A stretch of DNA of 64,000 nt, from assembly GCA_009360345.1 (NCBI GenBank), contig SPDP01000001.1, positions 434,001-498,000 of the forward strand, in the 5' to 3' direction. The notes beneath the pieces were generated by a model. That model made no database searches, was not told the origin of the DNA, and was given only the letters and a program-made list of their open reading frames with translations. Positions 27,027 to 35,609 of the stretch are shown piece after piece. This DNA is from Alcaligenaceae bacterium SAGV5 (GTDB lineage: Bacteria > Pseudomonadota > Gammaproteobacteria > Burkholderiales > Burkholderiaceae_B). The number at the start of each line of letters is the position of its first letter. Position 1 is the stretch's first letter. Made by a program: the position numbers and the translations under genes.

Positions 27027-27071
27027 TTCCCTGTCGATGCTTTCCTAGCAACCCCTTCCGAGGAAAAGACC

Positions 27072-27881
27072 ATGAAGATGTCTCTCAAGTGGGCCGCGCT
27101 GGCCCTGGCGTTCAGCCTGCCCCTGTCGGCCCAGGCGCACCGCATGTGGATGCTGCCCTCGGCCACGGTGCTGTCGGGCGCGGATCCCTGGGTGACGGTG
27201 GATGCCGCCGTGTCGAACGATCTTTTCTACTTCGAACACTTCCCGCTGCAACTGAACAACCTGTCGGTGACCGCGCCCGATGGCGCCGCGGCCAAGGCCG
27301 AGAACCAGTCCACGGGCCGCTATCGCAGCACCTTCGACGTACGCCTGACCCAGGCCGGCACCTACAAGATGGCGGTGGTCAACAACGGCGTGTTCGCGTC
27401 GTACAAGGAAAACGGCAAGAACAAGCGCTGGCGCGGCACGCCGGAAAAATTCGCGCAAGAGGTCCCGGCCGACGCGCAGGACCTGCGGGTTACGCAGGCC
27501 AACAGCCGCCTGGAGACTTTCGTGACGGTGGGCAAGCCGACCGACACGGTGCTCAAGCCCACCGGCGTGGGGCTGGAGCTGGCGCCCATCACTCATCCGA
27601 ACGACTTGTTCGCCAAGGAAGAGGCCAGCTTCCGGCTGCTGCTGGACGGCAAGCCCGCGGCCGGCATCGAGGTGTCCATCGTGCCGGGCGGGATCCGCTA
27701 CCGCGACCAACTGCACGAAATGAAGACGCGCACCGATGCCGACGGCAAGTTCACGGTGACCTGGCCCGAGCCCGGCATGTACTGGCTGGAAGCCGAGACC
27801 AAGGATGACAAGACCACCTTCGACAAGGCGAAGGAGCGTCGGTCCAGCTATATCGCGACGTTCGAGGTCTTGCCTGAATAG
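27072..27881 (+). CDS. DUF4198 periplasmic protein
   Basis: Exported protein of 269 residues with signal peptide (1-22, LALAFSLPLSAQAHRMWMLP). The mature start with His directly after the cleavage site (AHRMW) is typical of DUF4198 proteins and could be a metal ligand. Two Ig-like beta domains follow, the second (about 180-265) with GKPAAGIEVSIVPGG and TWPEPGMYWLEAETKDD. Related proteins occur with nickel/cobalt transporters and with ApbE-linked iron loci. Within this operon it is probably an accessory metal- or ligand-binding component. Confidence 0.75.
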   Translation: MKMSLKWAALALAFSLPLSAQAHRMWMLPSATVLSGADPWVTVDAAVSNDLFYFEHFPLQLNNLSVTAPDGAAAKAENQSTGRYRSTFDVRLTQAGTYKMAVVNNGVFASYKENGKNKRWRGTPEKFAQEVPADAQDLRVTQANSRLETFVTVGKPTDTVLKPTGVGLELAPITHPNDLFAKEEASFRLLLDGKPAAGIEVSIVPGGIRYRDQLHEMKTRTDADGKFTVTWPEPGMYWLEAETKDDKTTFDKAKERRSSYIATFEVLPE

Positions 27882-27884
27882 AAT

Positions 27885-27950
27885 GCCCCCCCCTACGCCC
27901 TTCGGGCGCCCCCCAGGGGGCGATGCGGGTGGACCGGCGGAGCGCGGGAC
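27885..27950 (+). repeat. Intergenic hairpin repeat, truncated copy
   Basis: C-run, TACGCCCTTCGGGCG hairpin, CCCCCCAGGGGG hairpin, GATGCGGGTGGACCGGCGGAGC, then divergence: the second half of the long hairpin is lost. It sits between the DUF4198 and ApbE genes and may encode the first residues of ApbE if an upstream start is used. Confidence 0.7.
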
Positions 27951-27954
27951 GCGA

Positions 27955-28953
27955 GTGCTTATCCCTTTGGCGGTGTCGGAGCAGGCGCGGCGGGGATATG
28001 GGGTTGGGGCTCGGGTGGTTTCCATGGGCGGGCCGACGATGGGGACGAGCTGGTCGGTCCGGCTGGTGGATGACGGCGGGTTGCCGCGGGATCTGGAAGC
28101 GCGGGTACGGGCGACGCTGGATGGGATCATCGACGAGATGAGTACCTGGCGGGACGATACGGACCTGAGCCGTTTCAATGCCGCGCCGGCGGGTAGTTGG
28201 CACGTCTTGCCCGATGCCTTGTTCGTGGTGCTGGAGCAGGCCCTGAGCGTGGCGCGCGAAAGCGGGGGTGCCTACGATCCGACCGTGGGGCCGCTGGTGG
28301 ATCTGTGGGGGTTCGGGTCGCAGGGGCCGCGCCCTCGTCCGTCGGCGGCCGATGTCGCGGTCGCGCGCGGGCGCGTGGGCTGGGACCGGATCGCGCTGGA
28401 CGTGGCGGGCCGCCGGGCGCGGCAGCCGGGCGGGGCCCGTGTGGACCTGTCCGGCATCGCCAAGGGCTATGCGGTCGATGCCGTCGCCCGCTGCCTGCGG
28501 CGCGCCGGCGTGGTTGGCTATCTGGTGGAGATCGGCGGCGAACTGATCGGGCACGGCGTGAAGCCGGACGGCACGCCCTGGTGGGTGGAGCTGGACCGGG
28601 CCTGGGACGCGGACGGCGAGTCGTCCGTGCCGTCCACGCTGGTGGCCCTGGAGGGCCTGGCGATCGCCTCCTCGGGGGACTACCGGCGCCATGTGTCCGA
28701 TGGACAGGGCATGTACAGCCACACCCTGGACCCGCGCACGGGCGCGCCCATCGGCAATGGCGTCGTCTCGGTCACGGTCCTGCATCCCGAGTGCATGGCG
28801 GCCGATGCGCTGGCGACGGCGCTCACGGTGATGGGGCCGGACGAGGGCCTGCGCTGGGCGGCGCGTCGCGGACTCGCGGCGCATTTCGTGCAGCGCACCG
28901 CCCAGGGATACCAGGAAACGATGACGCCCAATTTCGCGGCGATGATGGAATGA
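27955..28953 (+). CDS. apbE: FAD:protein FMN transferase (ApbE)
   Basis: Enzyme that transfers FMN from FAD to a Thr or Ser of exported flavoproteins, using Mg2+. GGPTMGTSWSVRLVDDG (about 24-40), ESGGAYDPTVGPLVDLWGFG (about 102-121), VDLSGIAKGYAVDAVARCLR (about 163-182) and YSHTLDPRTGAPIGNGVVSV are family blocks. No clear signal peptide is present, so the location is uncertain. The start is unclear because a repeat copy lies just upstream: GTG 27955, GTG 27973 and ATG 28024 are all possible. Its stop overlaps the next start (ATGA). The likely substrate is the DUF2271 protein of the same operon. Confidence 0.85.
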   Translation: MLIPLAVSEQARRGYGVGARVVSMGGPTMGTSWSVRLVDDGGLPRDLEARVRATLDGIIDEMSTWRDDTDLSRFNAAPAGSWHVLPDALFVVLEQALSVARESGGAYDPTVGPLVDLWGFGSQGPRPRPSAADVAVARGRVGWDRIALDVAGRRARQPGGARVDLSGIAKGYAVDAVARCLRRAGVVGYLVEIGGELIGHGVKPDGTPWWVELDRAWDADGESSVPSTLVALEGLAIASSGDYRRHVSDGQGMYSHTLDPRTGAPIGNGVVSVTVLHPECMAADALATALTVMGPDEGLRWAARRGLAAHFVQRTAQGYQETMTPNFAAMME

Positions 28954-30569
28954 ACGACAAATCTCGCGCGGTGTCCGCGCGCCAGGCGGGCGTGGCCGTG
29001 CTGTTGCTGCTGGCGGCGCTGATCGTGGTGGCCGCCGTGCTCCCGCTGCCGCCGGCGGCGCACCGGGCGGCGGCGGGTTCGCTGGTGGTCGCCTGCTATC
29101 TGGGGTTCTGCCTGTGGGTAGGATTGGCGAGGCGCGCGGCGGCCTCTCCGGCCGGCGGTCCGATCGCCGCCGATGCGCTGCTGGTGGCCTATGCCAGCCA
29201 GACCGGTTTTGCCGAGCAGATCGCGCGCCGCAGCGCGCAGGCGCTCCAGGCCGCGGGGCTGCCCGTGCATCTGGCCAACCTGGCGGAGATGGGCGGCTCG
29301 GCCTTGCAACGTTTCCGCAAGGCCTTGTTCGTGGTCAGCACCACGGGCGAGGGCGATGCCCCCGACGGTGCCGCCAGCTTCGCCCGCAAGACGCTGGCCG
29401 GCGATCTGGCCCTGGCGGGCCTCAGCTACGGCGTGCTGGCCCTGGGCGACAGCAGCTACCAGCGCTATTGCGCCTTCGGCCAGTCGCTCGCGAACTGGCT
29501 GCACCGGCAGGGCGCCGAGCCCCTGTTCGATCCGATCCTGGTCGACGATGGCGACGAGGGCGCGCTGCGCCACTGGCAGCATTATCTGAACGTGCTGGGG
29601 GCGAGCGCCGACATGGAAGACTGGGCGGCTCCGAGCTACCAGCCCTGGACCCTGGCGGAACGCCGCCTGCTGAACGAAGGCAGTCCCGGCGATCCCGCGT
29701 ATCACCTGGCCCTGGTGGCCGCCGCCGCGTCGCCCGGCGGCTGGGAGGCCGGAGACATCGCCGAGATCGGGCCGCGCAACGATCCGGGCGACGTCGCGTC
29801 GCTGTTGGCGGCGCTGGACCTGGATGGCGCCATGCCGGTGGACGACGGGCCAGGCAAGGTGTCGCTGCGCGACGCGCTGGCGGCACGGGTCCTGCCCCAC
29901 GACGAAGCCGGGCGCGCCGCGTTGCGGGGCCTGCCGCCGTCGCAACTGGCGCAGGCGCTGCCACGTATTCCCCATCGTGAATACTCGATCGCCTCGCTGC
30001 CGGCCGACGGCCGCCTGGAGCTGCTGGTGCGGCAGATGCGCTATCCCGGCGGCCGCCTGGGGATGGGGTCGGGATGGCTGACCCGGCATGTCCCGCAGGG
30101 CGGGCAGGTAGACGTGAGGCTGCGGCGCAACAGTGGTTTTCACCCGCCGCCTCCCGGGCGGCCCCTGATCCTGATCGGCAACGGCACCGGCATGGCCGGC
30201 CTGCGCGCGCACCTGAAGGCCCGCGCGGCGGTGGGGGCGCGTCGCAATTGGCTGTTGTTCGGGGAACGCACGCCCGACCATGACTTCTTCCATCGCGGCG
30301 AGATCGAGGCCTGGCGCGAGCAAGGCGTGCTCGAACGATTGGATCTGGCGTTTTCGCGCGCGGCCGGCTGGCCGCGCTACGTGCAGGACTGCCTGCCTGC
30401 CGTGGCCGGCGAACTCCGCGCCTGGGTGGACGAAGGGGCCGCGATCTACGTCTGCGGCAGCCTGCAGGGCATGGCGGCGGGTGTCGCGGCCGAACTCGAA
30501 CGCATACTGGGCCGCGATCGCCTGGACGAACTGGCCGGGCAGGGCCGTTATCGGCGGGACGTGTACTGA
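28950..30569 (+). CDS. Membrane-anchored flavodoxin/ferredoxin-NADP reductase-type oxidoreductase
   Basis: Protein of 539 residues, with the domain order of sulfite reductase flavoprotein and cytochrome P450 reductase. Two N-terminal helices (about 14-55) anchor it. A flavodoxin domain follows (about 70-215; FMN loop VAYASQTGFAEQIARR, then STTGEGDAPDGAASFAR and LALGDSSYQRYCAFG). The FAD/NADP part (about 330-539) shows HREYSIASLP, LILIGNGTGMAGLRAHL, FGERTPDHDFFHRGEI and YVCGSLQGMAAGV. It should draw electrons from NADPH on the cytoplasmic side and deliver them to the PepSY membrane protein. It is the last operon gene and ends tail-to-tail with an MFS gene. Confidence 0.8.
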   Translation: MNDKSRAVSARQAGVAVLLLLAALIVVAAVLPLPPAAHRAAAGSLVVACYLGFCLWVGLARRAAASPAGGPIAADALLVAYASQTGFAEQIARRSAQALQAAGLPVHLANLAEMGGSALQRFRKALFVVSTTGEGDAPDGAASFARKTLAGDLALAGLSYGVLALGDSSYQRYCAFGQSLANWLHRQGAEPLFDPILVDDGDEGALRHWQHYLNVLGASADMEDWAAPSYQPWTLAERRLLNEGSPGDPAYHLALVAAAASPGGWEAGDIAEIGPRNDPGDVASLLAALDLDGAMPVDDGPGKVSLRDALAARVLPHDEAGRAALRGLPPSQLAQALPRIPHREYSIASLPADGRLELLVRQMRYPGGRLGMGSGWLTRHVPQGGQVDVRLRRNSGFHPPPPGRPLILIGNGTGMAGLRAHLKARAAVGARRNWLLFGERTPDHDFFHRGEIEAWREQGVLERLDLAFSRAAGWPRYVQDCLPAVAGELRAWVDEGAAIYVCGSLQGMAAGVAAELERILGRDRLDELAGQGRYRRDVY

Positions 30570-31985
30570 TCAGGCCGTGCCGCCGCTGCGCCGGTGTCCG
30601 CTGACCTCGGCCCCGGCGTCGCGGCGCAGCCGCACGAAACTCAGCAGGCTGCTCAGGGCCAGCAGGCCCACCACCAGGAAGGTAATGCGGAAGTCCGTGA
30701 CGTCGTAGGTGGTGCCGCCGGTGTCGCGCGCGGCGGCCGTCAGGTGCAGCACCACGGCCCCGACCGCGATGCCCAGGCCCATGGACATCTGCTGGGTGGT
30801 GCTGAACATGGTGTTGGCGCTGCTCATCTGCGGGTGCGGGACCTCGGCGAAGGCCATGGAGGTCAGGCCGGTGAACTGCATCGAGCGGGTCAGGCCGCAT
30901 ACCACCATGATCGCCACGACCAGCGGCACCGGGGTGTCGGGAGACAGCACGGCGCACAGGGCGATGGAGGCTCCGGCCAGCGCGCCGTTGAAGACCAGCA
31001 CGTTGCGGAAGCCAAAGCGGCGCAAGGCCTGCGTCGTGACCAGCTTCATGCCCAGGTTGCCGAGCATGCTGGCCAGATACAGCATGCCGGCCTCGAAGGC
31101 GTTCAGGCCGAAGCCCACCTGGAACAGCAGCGGCAGCAGGAAGGGCATGGCGCTGATCGCCGTGCGGGCGATCGTGCCGCCGACCATGACGGTGCGGAAC
31201 GACGGCACGGCCATGATCGTGGGGTCGATCAGCGGATGCGGGTGGCGGCGCAGATGCGCGGCTAGCGCGATGCCCAGCGCGATGCTGGCGGCGACGAGCA
31301 GGGCGCCCAGCCGCCACCGTCCGCCGTAGCCCAGCAGTTCGACCCCGGCCATCAGGAAACTGAGCGCGAGGCCGCTCAGGGCGAAACCCATCACGTCCAG
31401 CGGCCTTCGCGGCTGCGGGGCGGATTCCGGGATATAGGCGCGTATCAGGAACACGCCGGCCACGCCCAGGGGTACGTTCAACAGGAAGATCCACTGCCAG
31501 CTCAGGTAGGTGGCCAGGAAGCCGCCCAGCGGGGGACCGATCACGGGGGCGATCAGCCCCGGCCAGACGATGAAGGCCATGGCCCGGACCAGGTCCTCCT
31601 TGCCGGTGTTGCGCAGCACGGCCAGCCGTCCCACGGGCACCATCATCGCGCCCGCCATGCCCTGGAATACCCGAGCGGCGGTGAACTGCGCGACGCTGGT
31701 GCTGAGCGCGCACAGGATGGAAGCCACGGTGAACGCGGCCACTGCCCAGGCGAAGACGCGGCGGGTGCCGAGCCGGTCCGCGACCCAGCCGCTGATGGGA
31801 ATGAACACGGCCAGCGTCACCAGATAGGAGGTCATGCCTATGCTGAGGTTGACCGGGTTGGTGCGGAAGGTGGCGGCCATCTGCGGCAGCGCGGTCGCGA
31901 TCACGGTGCCGTCCAGCGTTTCCATGAAAAAGGCGGCGGCGACGATGAGCCAGATAACGTTGGGCTTGGTGGTGGAAGCGGTCAT
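30570..31985 (-). CDS. MFS multidrug transporter, DHA2 family
   Basis: Transporter of 471 residues with 14 predicted helices. FFMETLDGTVIATALPQMAA is the DHA2 helix-1 motif, WVADRLGTRRVFAWAVAAFT is motif A, and RVFQGMAGAMMVPVGRLAVL follows. It is a clear paralogue of the protein encoded at 23982-25394. The ATG at 31985 is preferred; a GTG three codons earlier is possible. Its stop codon abuts that of the reductase gene on the other strand (TGATCA), leaving no spacer for separate terminators. Confidence 0.85.
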   Translation of the reverse strand: MTASTTKPNVIWLIVAAAFFMETLDGTVIATALPQMAATFRTNPVNLSIGMTSYLVTLAVFIPISGWVADRLGTRRVFAWAVAAFTVASILCALSTSVAQFTAARVFQGMAGAMMVPVGRLAVLRNTGKEDLVRAMAFIVWPGLIAPVIGPPLGGFLATYLSWQWIFLLNVPLGVAGVFLIRAYIPESAPQPRRPLDVMGFALSGLALSFLMAGVELLGYGGRWRLGALLVAASIALGIALAAHLRRHPHPLIDPTIMAVPSFRTVMVGGTIARTAISAMPFLLPLLFQVGFGLNAFEAGMLYLASMLGNLGMKLVTTQALRRFGFRNVLVFNGALAGASIALCAVLSPDTPVPLVVAIMVVCGLTRSMQFTGLTSMAFAEVPHPQMSSANTMFSTTQQMSMGLGIAVGAVVLHLTAAARDTGGTTYDVTDFRITFLVVGLLALSSLLSFVRLRRDAGAEVSGHRRSGGTA

Positions 31986-32126
31986 GGGCGGCACGTGGGA
32001 TAAGGCCGGATCGGGCCCGGGCAGTATATGCCGTGCGCCGCGATATTTGGCTGGGGCCGGATATCGGGTCCGCCAAATAACTTAGAATCATAAAAAACAT
32101 CAGATCAGGGACGCGCGCGTACAAGC

Positions 32127-33317
32127 ATGAATGCATTGACCGAGAAGGATGTGCGCCGCAACGCGCTGGTGCTCAGTTGTGCGCAATCGCTGGGCGGCGC
32201 CAATCCGTCCATCGTCATTTCGCTGGGCGGGCTGGTCGGGCAGATGCTGGCCACCGACAAGTCGCTGGCGACGCTGCCCGTCAGCCTCTATAACCTCGGC
32301 CTTGCGCTGGGCACGATTCCGGCCGCGATCCTGATGCGCAGGCTGGGGCGCCGGGCCGCCTACATGCTGGGCGCGGTGATCGGCGGCGTCGCCGGGCTGC
32401 TGGCGGCCTACAGCATTACCGCGGGGGTGTTCGCGCTGTTCTGCGTCGCCACCGCCATCGCCGGTACCTATGGATCGTGCGTGCAGAGCTACCGCTTCGG
32501 CGCCACCGACGGGGCCGATGGGGCATTCAAGGCACGGGCGATTTCCTGGGTCATGGTGGGGGGGCTGGTGGGCGCGGTCATCGGACCACAGACCGTCATC
32601 TGGACGCGCGACGCGATCGCCGGCATTCCCTTTGCCGGCAGCTTCGTCGGCCAGGCCGTGCTGGCGCTGGCGGCGCTGCCGGTGCTGATACTGCTGCGCG
32701 GGTCCGTGCGCCCCGCGGCCGAACAGGGCGGGGGCCGGCCGCTGCGCGAGATCGCGGCCTCGGGCCGCTTCGTGGTGGCGGTGGTCGCCGGTGTCGTCTC
32801 GTACGGAATGATGAGTTTCGTCATGACCGCCGCGCCTATCGCCATGGTGGCCTGCGGCCACACGGTGGGCGAGGCCGCGCTGGGCATACAGTGGCACGTG
32901 CTGGCGATGTATGGGCCGAGCTTCGTGACCGGCCGCCTGATCACGCGCTTCGGCAAGGAATGGGTCACGATGGCGGGGCTGCTGCTCATGGCGGTGTCCG
33001 GGGCGATCGCGCTGCACGGCCTGAGCGTGGGGCATTTCTGGCTGTCGCTGGTGTTCCTGGGCGCGGGCTGGAACCTGGGGTTCATCGGCGCCACCGCCAT
33101 GGTCACCGATTGCTACCGGCCCGAGGAGCGCACCAAGGTCCAGGCCCTGAACGATTTCCTGGTGTTCGGCTCGGTGGCCGTCGCGTCGTTCTCGTCGGGC
33201 CGCCTGCTCAACGCATCGGGATGGGAAACCATCAACTGGCTGCTGTATCCCGCCGTGGCGATCGTGCTGGTGCCGCTGCTGTGGCAGGCGGGCCGCACGC
33301 GCCGCGCCGTGGCCTGA
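32127..33317 (+). CDS. MFS transporter
   Basis: Transporter of 396 residues with 12 hydrophobic segments, including ALGTIPAAILMRRLGRRAAY (motif A region) and GAGWNLGFIGATAMVTDCYR, followed by RPEERTKVQALNDFLVFGSV in the penultimate loop. The latter is typical of a bacterial MFS group of unknown substrate (YfcJ/YbjJ-like). It is divergent from the DHA2 gene with a 141-base AT-richer spacer. No specific function can be assigned. Confidence 0.75.
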   Translation: MNALTEKDVRRNALVLSCAQSLGGANPSIVISLGGLVGQMLATDKSLATLPVSLYNLGLALGTIPAAILMRRLGRRAAYMLGAVIGGVAGLLAAYSITAGVFALFCVATAIAGTYGSCVQSYRFGATDGADGAFKARAISWVMVGGLVGAVIGPQTVIWTRDAIAGIPFAGSFVGQAVLALAALPVLILLRGSVRPAAEQGGGRPLREIAASGRFVVAVVAGVVSYGMMSFVMTAAPIAMVACGHTVGEAALGIQWHVLAMYGPSFVTGRLITRFGKEWVTMAGLLLMAVSGAIALHGLSVGHFWLSLVFLGAGWNLGFIGATAMVTDCYRPEERTKVQALNDFLVFGSVAVASFSSGRLLNASGWETINWLLYPAVAIVLVPLLWQAGRTRRAVA

Positions 33318-33342
33318 GGCCGGCGCCCGGTTCCCGTCCCGT

Positions 33343-33741
33343 TCAGTTCAGGCTGCCGAGCAGATCGGCGCGTCCGAACATCCGCGCGGTTTCCCGCGCG
33401 GAGGGCGTGCCCAGATCGGGATTCGCCCCGCCGTCGAGCAGGGCCCGCACCACTTCCTCTTCTCCCTTGAACACGGCGCCCGCCAGCGGGCTCTGGCCCC
33501 GGTCGTTGACGCGGTTGGGATCCGCGCCGTGTTCAAGCAGCGTCCTGACCGTGTCGACGTGACCGTGATAGGCGGCCAGCATGATCAGGCTGTCTCCCTT
33601 GTGGTTGGTCAGGTCCGCGGGCGCGCCGGCCGCGAGATAGGCGGCCAGCGCTTCCGTCGCCCCCTCGCGGGCGAGATCGAACAGCTTGCTGGCCAGGGCG
33701 AGGACGGCATCGTTGGGCCGGTAGGAGTCGGTTGGGCTCAT
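33343..33741 (-). CDS. Ankyrin-repeat protein
   Basis: Small protein of 132 residues with three ankyrin repeats: TNHKGDSLIMLAAYHGHVDT, VRTLLEHGADPNRVNDRGQS and PLAGAVFKGEEEVVRALLDG, then GANPDLG. No signal peptide. In other betaproteobacteria such short ankyrin proteins (AnkB-like) accompany catalase genes, but no catalase is nearby. AGAGAAA precedes the ATG at 33741; longer upstream frame is not ankyrin-like. Probably a cytosolic interaction protein. Confidence 0.8.
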   Translation of the reverse strand: MSPTDSYRPNDAVLALASKLFDLAREGATEALAAYLAAGAPADLTNHKGDSLIMLAAYHGHVDTVRTLLEHGADPNRVNDRGQSPLAGAVFKGEEEVVRALLDGGANPDLGTPSARETARMFGRADLLGSLN

Positions 33742-34067
33742 GGCGTTTCTCTTTTCGTGATCAAAGGCTTCCACGCGGCGAGCGGGAAGAAGGTCGTTAC
33801 AAAACGTGGCGCGATGACCGGCTGCCAGGGCGCACCATGGCATGCATATTGCCCCTGTCCCGGCCAAGGGATGCCCGGCCCCGGGGAAGGATGCCGCGCC
33901 TGACGTGTACATCTTACTCACAGCGGTAATTTTTATCGGCGAGGATGGACATTATCCCGGCGCGGCGCCCGCCCGCCGTTCGTACCTGGAAGGTCCCAGC
34001 GCATGTGAAGTCCCATCGCCCATCCACCCGCTGCCCATGAGGAAGCGTCTTTTGCCGGAGAAACATC
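33742..34067. other. Intergenic region, 326 bases
   Basis: Divergent spacer between the ankyrin gene and the glg operon. The middle (33905-33950) is AT-richer, including GGTAATTTTTATCGG, and is the likely promoter area for glgA. No RNA gene, repeat or convincing paired -35/-10 box was found. Confidence 0.5.
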
Positions 34068-35609
34068 TTGCTGCCGAGAGTCATGCTGGTAACGTCAGAA
34101 GCCTTGCCACTCGCCAAGACCGGGGGATTGGGCGATGCGGTGAGCGGCCTGTCGCGCGCCCTGCGCGAGGCGAACGTCGACGCGACGGTTTTCATGCCCG
34201 CCTATGAAAGCGCATTGGATGCCGTTTGCGGACTGGAGAAAGTCGCCGATCTGCCGGGGCTGGTCGGCGGCGATGCCGAGGTATGGGCGGGATGGGTCGC
34301 CGATACCGAAATACCGGTACTGTTGTTGCGCAACGATGCCCTGTACGTGCGTCCCGGCAACCCCTATCTGGATGCGGACGGCAGGGAGTTCGCCGACAAC
34401 GGCATCCGTTTCGCGGCACTGGCCCAGGCGGCGAAGCGGATTTCGGTGGGCGAGACGCCGGTCAGGGTGCCGCACGTGGTACACGCGCACGATTGGCATG
34501 CGGGGCTGACACCGCTGTATCTGCATGCCGCCGGCGTCAAGTGGCCCAAGACGGTATTGACCATCCACAATCTTGCGTTCCAGGGCAATTTCCCGCTGCG
34601 CCTGGCGGACCAGCTCGACATTCCTCCGGCCTATCGCGGCAGCGACGGCGTGGAGTTCTGGGGCCACCTGAACTTCATGAAAGCGGGGCTGCGCTACGCC
34701 GACCGGATCACCACGGTCAGCGCCACCTATGCGCGGGAGATCCTGACGCCGGCGTTCGGCCATGGGCTGGATGGCGTGCTGGGCCAGCGCGCGCACGAGC
34801 TGCACGCGATTCCCAACGGCATCGACCCCGAGGTCTGGGACCCGAGTTGCGATCCCTATCTGTCCGCGCACTTTTCCGTCCTGGACATGCGCGGCAAGGT
34901 CCGCAACAGACTGGACATGCAGCGCGCGTTCGGCCTGCCCGCCGACCCGGAAGCGCCGCTGCTCGCCATGGGCAGCCGCCTGACGTCGCAGAAGATGGCG
35001 GATCTCGCCATCGAGGTGTTCCCCATGCTGCTGGCGGCGCATCCATGTTTGCAGATTGCCGTGCTCGGCTGCGGCGAACGCGGGCTGGAGGAGGCGCTGC
35101 GCGAACTGGCGCGGCGCCATCCCCGCAACCTGGGGTTGCACATCGGCTACGACGAGCGTCGGGGCCACCTGCTGCACGCCGGCGCCGACATGCTGCTGCA
35201 CGGCAGCCGTTTCGAGCCCTTCGGCCTGACCCCTCTCTATTCCATGCTGTACGGAACCGTGCCCATCGCTTCCCGTGTCGGGGGACTGGCCGACAGCATC
35301 ACCGGCCTGCAGCCGGGACCGGACACCGAGATCGGCGCGGCCACGGGCATCCTGTTCGACGGCGACCGACCGGCCGACATGCTGGCCGCCGTCGAGCGCG
35401 CGCTGGCGACTTTTGCCCAGCGCCAGCGGTGGTCGGTCCTGCAGAGGAACGGCATGACCCGCCATTTCGGCTGGGAGGCCCCGGCCGCCCAATACGTCGA
35501 GTTGTACCGCATGCTCGCGCCGGTTGCCCCCGTGGGGGCGCCCATGGTCGCCCGCCGTCCGGAGACGGCCGGCGCCCTGGCCGGGACCGACATCCGGAAA
35601 CGGGCCTGA
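34068..35609 (+). CDS. glgA: Glycogen synthase (GlgA, GT5)
   Basis: Glucosyltransferase of 513 residues. The N-terminal nucleotide-sugar loop KTGGLGDAVSG (about 17-27), VVHAHDWHAGLTPLYLHA (about 139-156), the catalytic IPNGIDPEVWDP and the C-terminal GSRFEPFGLTPLYSMLYGTV with EPFG motif are complete. The start is TTG with GGAG 8 bases upstream; this gives an N-terminus aligned with other GlgA proteins, while the next ATG (34083) lacks a ribosome site. There is no glgC in the window. In GlgE-pathway operons the GlgA homologue may make maltose-1-phosphate from ADP-glucose. Confidence 0.93.
   Translation: MLPRVMLVTSEALPLAKTGGLGDAVSGLSRALREANVDATVFMPAYESALDAVCGLEKVADLPGLVGGDAEVWAGWVADTEIPVLLLRNDALYVRPGNPYLDADGREFADNGIRFAALAQAAKRISVGETPVRVPHVVHAHDWHAGLTPLYLHAAGVKWPKTVLTIHNLAFQGNFPLRLADQLDIPPAYRGSDGVEFWGHLNFMKAGLRYADRITTVSATYAREILTPAFGHGLDGVLGQRAHELHAIPNGIDPEVWDPSCDPYLSAHFSVLDMRGKVRNRLDMQRAFGLPADPEAPLLAMGSRLTSQKMADLAIEVFPMLLAAHPCLQIAVLGCGERGLEEALRELARRHPRNLGLHIGYDERRGHLLHAGADMLLHGSRFEPFGLTPLYSMLYGTVPIASRVGGLADSITGLQPGPDTEIGAATGILFDGDRPADMLAAVERALATFAQRQRWSVLQRNGMTRHFGWEAPAAQYVELYRMLAPVAPVGAPMVARRPETAGALAGTDIRKRA

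Noticed and set aside
33343..33741. Toxin or effector role for the ankyrin protein
   Set aside because: It has no secretion signal or additional domain, and short ankyrin proteins are common housekeeping partners.
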